Origin: Candidatus Eiseniibacteriota bacterium
Lineage (GTDB): Bacteria > Joyebacterota > Joyebacteria > Joyebacterales > Joyebacteraceae
Length of the DNA stretch: 7,117 nucleotides
Direction of reading: 5' to 3'
Assembly (NCBI GenBank): GCA_030639555.1
Contig: DAOWCM010000113.1
Location: 1-7,117 of the forward strand
A model generated the notes under the pieces. The model was not told the DNA's origin. It saw only the letters and a list, made by a program, of their open reading frames with translations, and did not search any database. A program made the translations under genes and the position numbers. The first letter of the stretch is position 1. Each line of letters begins with the position of its first letter. Positions 5,507 through 7,117 of this stretch are shown in pieces.

Positions 5507-7117
5507 TCACTTCCTTCCCAGCGCCTCGATCCCGGCAAGCACCCTCTCCGGCGTGAACGGAAGCTCACGCAGCCTGACACCGGTCGCGGCGAAGATGGCA
5601 TTGGCAATCGCCGGCGCCACAACATCGACAGGGATCTCCGAGACGCTCTTGGCGCCGAACGGACCGGTCGGCTCGTCGGTCGTGACGAGGATAGCCTTGA
5701 TGGCCGGAGTATCGACGGCCGTGAGGATCTTGTAGTCGAGGAGGTTCGCGTTCATCATTCTGCCGCGCTTGTCGAACACCATCTCCTCCGTCAGCGCGTA
5801 GCCGAGCCCCATCGACACGGCACCGTGGATCTGGCCCTCCGCAAGCGCGGGGTTGATCGCGAAACCGCAGTCGATGGCACAGGCGAAGTCCCTGACGTCC
5901 ACGCGTCCGGTCTCCACATCCACCTCCACATCGGCCACGGCGGCGGCAAACGGAGGGGGACATTCGAACGTCATGTTCGAGGCTGAGTGTGAGATCTGTT
6001 CTTTCTCGTCGCCATACATCGCCGCGTGGGCGACTTCCTCTATCGGCACGCTCTTGCCCGACGGCGCCGCTATCGTGCCCGCGGCGCAGACGAGCCCGCC
6101 TGCCTCCTCGTCCATCATCACGGAGGCGTGATGCAGCAGTCTGTCCCGGACCTTTTCGGCCGCCTTGACGACGGCGCCGCCGGAGACGTATGTCGTGCTG
6201 GATGCGTAGGCGCCGACGTCGAACGGCGTCCTGTCGGTGTCGGAGGAATACACATGCACTGCCTTGGGCGGAACGCCGAGGATCTCCGCGGCCATCTGGC
6301 CCAGGATAGTGTCGCTGCCGGTTCCGAGGTCGGTGGCCCCGATGAGGAGGTGGAACGAGCCGTCCTCGTTCGCCTTGATCGTCGCGGCGCCCATATCGTC
6401 GCCCGGGATGCCGCTGCCGTGCATCGCGAGAGACATGCCAAGCCCTCGTCTCACGAACGGCCTGCTGCCGGGTGTGCCCGCCGTCCCCTCGGTCAGTGAG
6501 GCGTGCCAGGCGTCCCAGTCCGTGGCCTCGCGGACCCGCTCCCAGCACTCCGCGAGCCCGTTGGTCCTTATGATGCGCGCGTAGCCTGCCTTCCCCTCGC
6601 CGAGATGCTCTGCGATGGGGTCGCGGTCGCCCTCACGGATGGCGTTCGCCAGGCGGTACTCCACCGGGTCACGCCCGAGAGCGTGGGCAATCTCGTCCAT
6701 CTGCGAATCGACGGCGAAGAACCCCTGTGGGGCGCCGTACCCTCTTAGCGCTCCCGCGATGGGCAGGTTCGTGTAGACCGAGTCGCACGTGTACCTGAGG
6801 CTGTCCGAACGGTACAGCGGCAGGCTCTTGCTGCCGGTGTTGGACGGGACCGTCAGCGCGTGCGCCCCGTAGGCGCCGGTGTTGCAGAGCACGTCCATCT
6901 GCCGCGCCAGGATCCTCCCGTCCGCGGCAACTCCGGTCTTGAGGTGGATGATCTGAGGATGCCGCGTGCGGCTGGCGTAGAGCTCCTCGTCGCGGTCCAG
7001 CTTGATCTTCACGGGACGGCGCGTCCTGAGCGTCAGAGCGGCGCAGATGTCTTCCAGCACGACCTCCTGCTTGGCGCCGAACGCTCCACCGATCCTCGGC
7101 TTCACGACCCGCACCCG
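5507..7117 (-). CDS. Xanthine dehydrogenase-family molybdopterin-binding subunit (N-terminus beyond the window)
   Basis: The large, molybdenum cofactor-binding subunit of a xanthine dehydrogenase/purine hydroxylase. 536 residues are visible and the frame is open to the right edge; family members run to about 750-790, so roughly the first 200-250 residues are outside. Numbering from the GTG at 7114, which is internal and not a start, the sequence shows G-G-A-F-G-A-K-Q-E at 9-17 (cofactor loop), R-G-Y-G-A-P-Q at 124-130, D-L-G-T-G-S-D-T at 262-269, S-S-T-T-Y-V-S-G-G at 305-313, and G-A-K-S-V-S-E-I-P at 487-495. In that last motif E493 corresponds to the catalytic glutamate of the usual G-x-G-E motif. 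The D-L-G-T-G-S-D-T and A-S-S-T-T-Y-V-S-G-G segments resemble the XdhA group of anaerobes more than the animal enzyme. It works with a 2Fe-2S and a FAD subunit, not seen here and probably encoded upstream. Nicotinate or another heterocycle is an alternative substrate, but the neighbouring 8-oxoguanine deaminase-like gene argues for purines. Confidence 0.92.
   Translation of the reverse strand, partial: RVRVVKPRIGGAFGAKQEVVLEDICAALTLRTRRPVKIKLDRDEELYASRTRHPQIIHLKTGVAADGRILARQMDVLCNTGAYGAHALTVPSNTGSKSLPLYRSDSLRYTCDSVYTNLPIAGALRGYGAPQGFFAVDSQMDEIAHALGRDPVEYRLANAIREGDRDPIAEHLGEGKAGYARIIRTNGLAECWERVREATDWDAWHASLTEGTAGTPGSRPFVRRGLGMSLAMHGSGIPGDDMGAATIKANEDGSFHLLIGATDLGTGSDTILGQMAAEILGVPPKAVHVYSSDTDRTPFDVGAYASSTTYVSGGAVVKAAEKVRDRLLHHASVMMDEEAGGLVCAAGTIAAPSGKSVPIEEVAHAAMYGDEKEQISHSASNMTFECPPPFAAAVADVEVDVETGRVDVRDFACAIDCGFAINPALAEGQIHGAVSMGLGYALTEEMVFDKRGRMMNANLLDYKILTAVDTPAIKAILVTTDEPTGPFGAKSVSEIPVDVVAPAIANAIFAATGVRLRELPFTPERVLAGIEALGRK

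Noticed and set aside
4608..5735. 375-codon plus-strand open frame opposite the amidohydrolase and the end of the hydroxylase gene
   Set aside because: Fully antisense to two well-supported enzymes; the translation is R/V/D-rich shadow sequence.
7112..7114. GTG as the start of the xanthine dehydrogenase-type gene
   Set aside because: The cofactor loop G-G-A-F-G-A-K lies only nine residues in, whereas family proteins have a couple of hundred residues before it; the frame stays open to the window edge.

Overview
The window is high-GC bacterial DNA with long, well-spaced genes and clear Shine-Dalgarno sites. Two genes encode exported proteins: a lamin-tail-domain protein, and a large Asp-box beta-propeller ending in a FlgD-like / type-A-sorting-like Ig domain with an N-P-F motif. 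This style of cell-surface protein is typical of uncultured high-GC lineages in or near the FCB group (for example Eisenbacteria, Krumholzibacteriota, Latescibacterota). That placement is an inference from protein style; there is no rRNA or marker gene here.

Left edge (1-246): the minus strand carries a short piece of an AMP-forming acyl-CoA synthetase (A8 motif region) that runs off the window, is broken by a one-base frameshift and has no N-terminal part upstream. A sigma70-like promoter pointing the same way sits next to the break. At 195-287 there is a 28-bp tandem repeat with internal dyad symmetry.

Region 2 (247-3977): two divergently transcribed genes for exported proteins share a 311-bp intergenic region. 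On the left (minus) is a 265-residue lamin-tail protein whose last codons and stop lie inside the 28-bp repeat. On the right (plus) is an 873-residue VPS10/sortilin-like propeller protein with twelve Asp boxes. Its likely promoter has a perfect TATAAT box and a 13-bp palindrome in the spacer.

Region 3 (3978-7117): after a convergent gap holding a strong hairpin terminator, the minus strand carries a two-gene operon. First is the molybdopterin-binding subunit of a xanthine dehydrogenase-family hydroxylase, cut by the right edge. Downstream, 29 bp away, is an amidohydrolase closely resembling 8-oxoguanine deaminase. Together they suggest oxidative purine breakdown to urate: the hydroxylase would act on hypoxanthine/xanthine and the deaminase on 8-oxoguanine. 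The iron-sulfur and FAD subunits are not in view and would be expected beyond the right edge.

I see no CRISPR array, tRNA, rRNA, insertion sequence or obvious new defence system. The least explained elements are the left-edge remnant, the repeat that supplies a gene's 3' end, and the palindrome inside the propeller gene's promoter.
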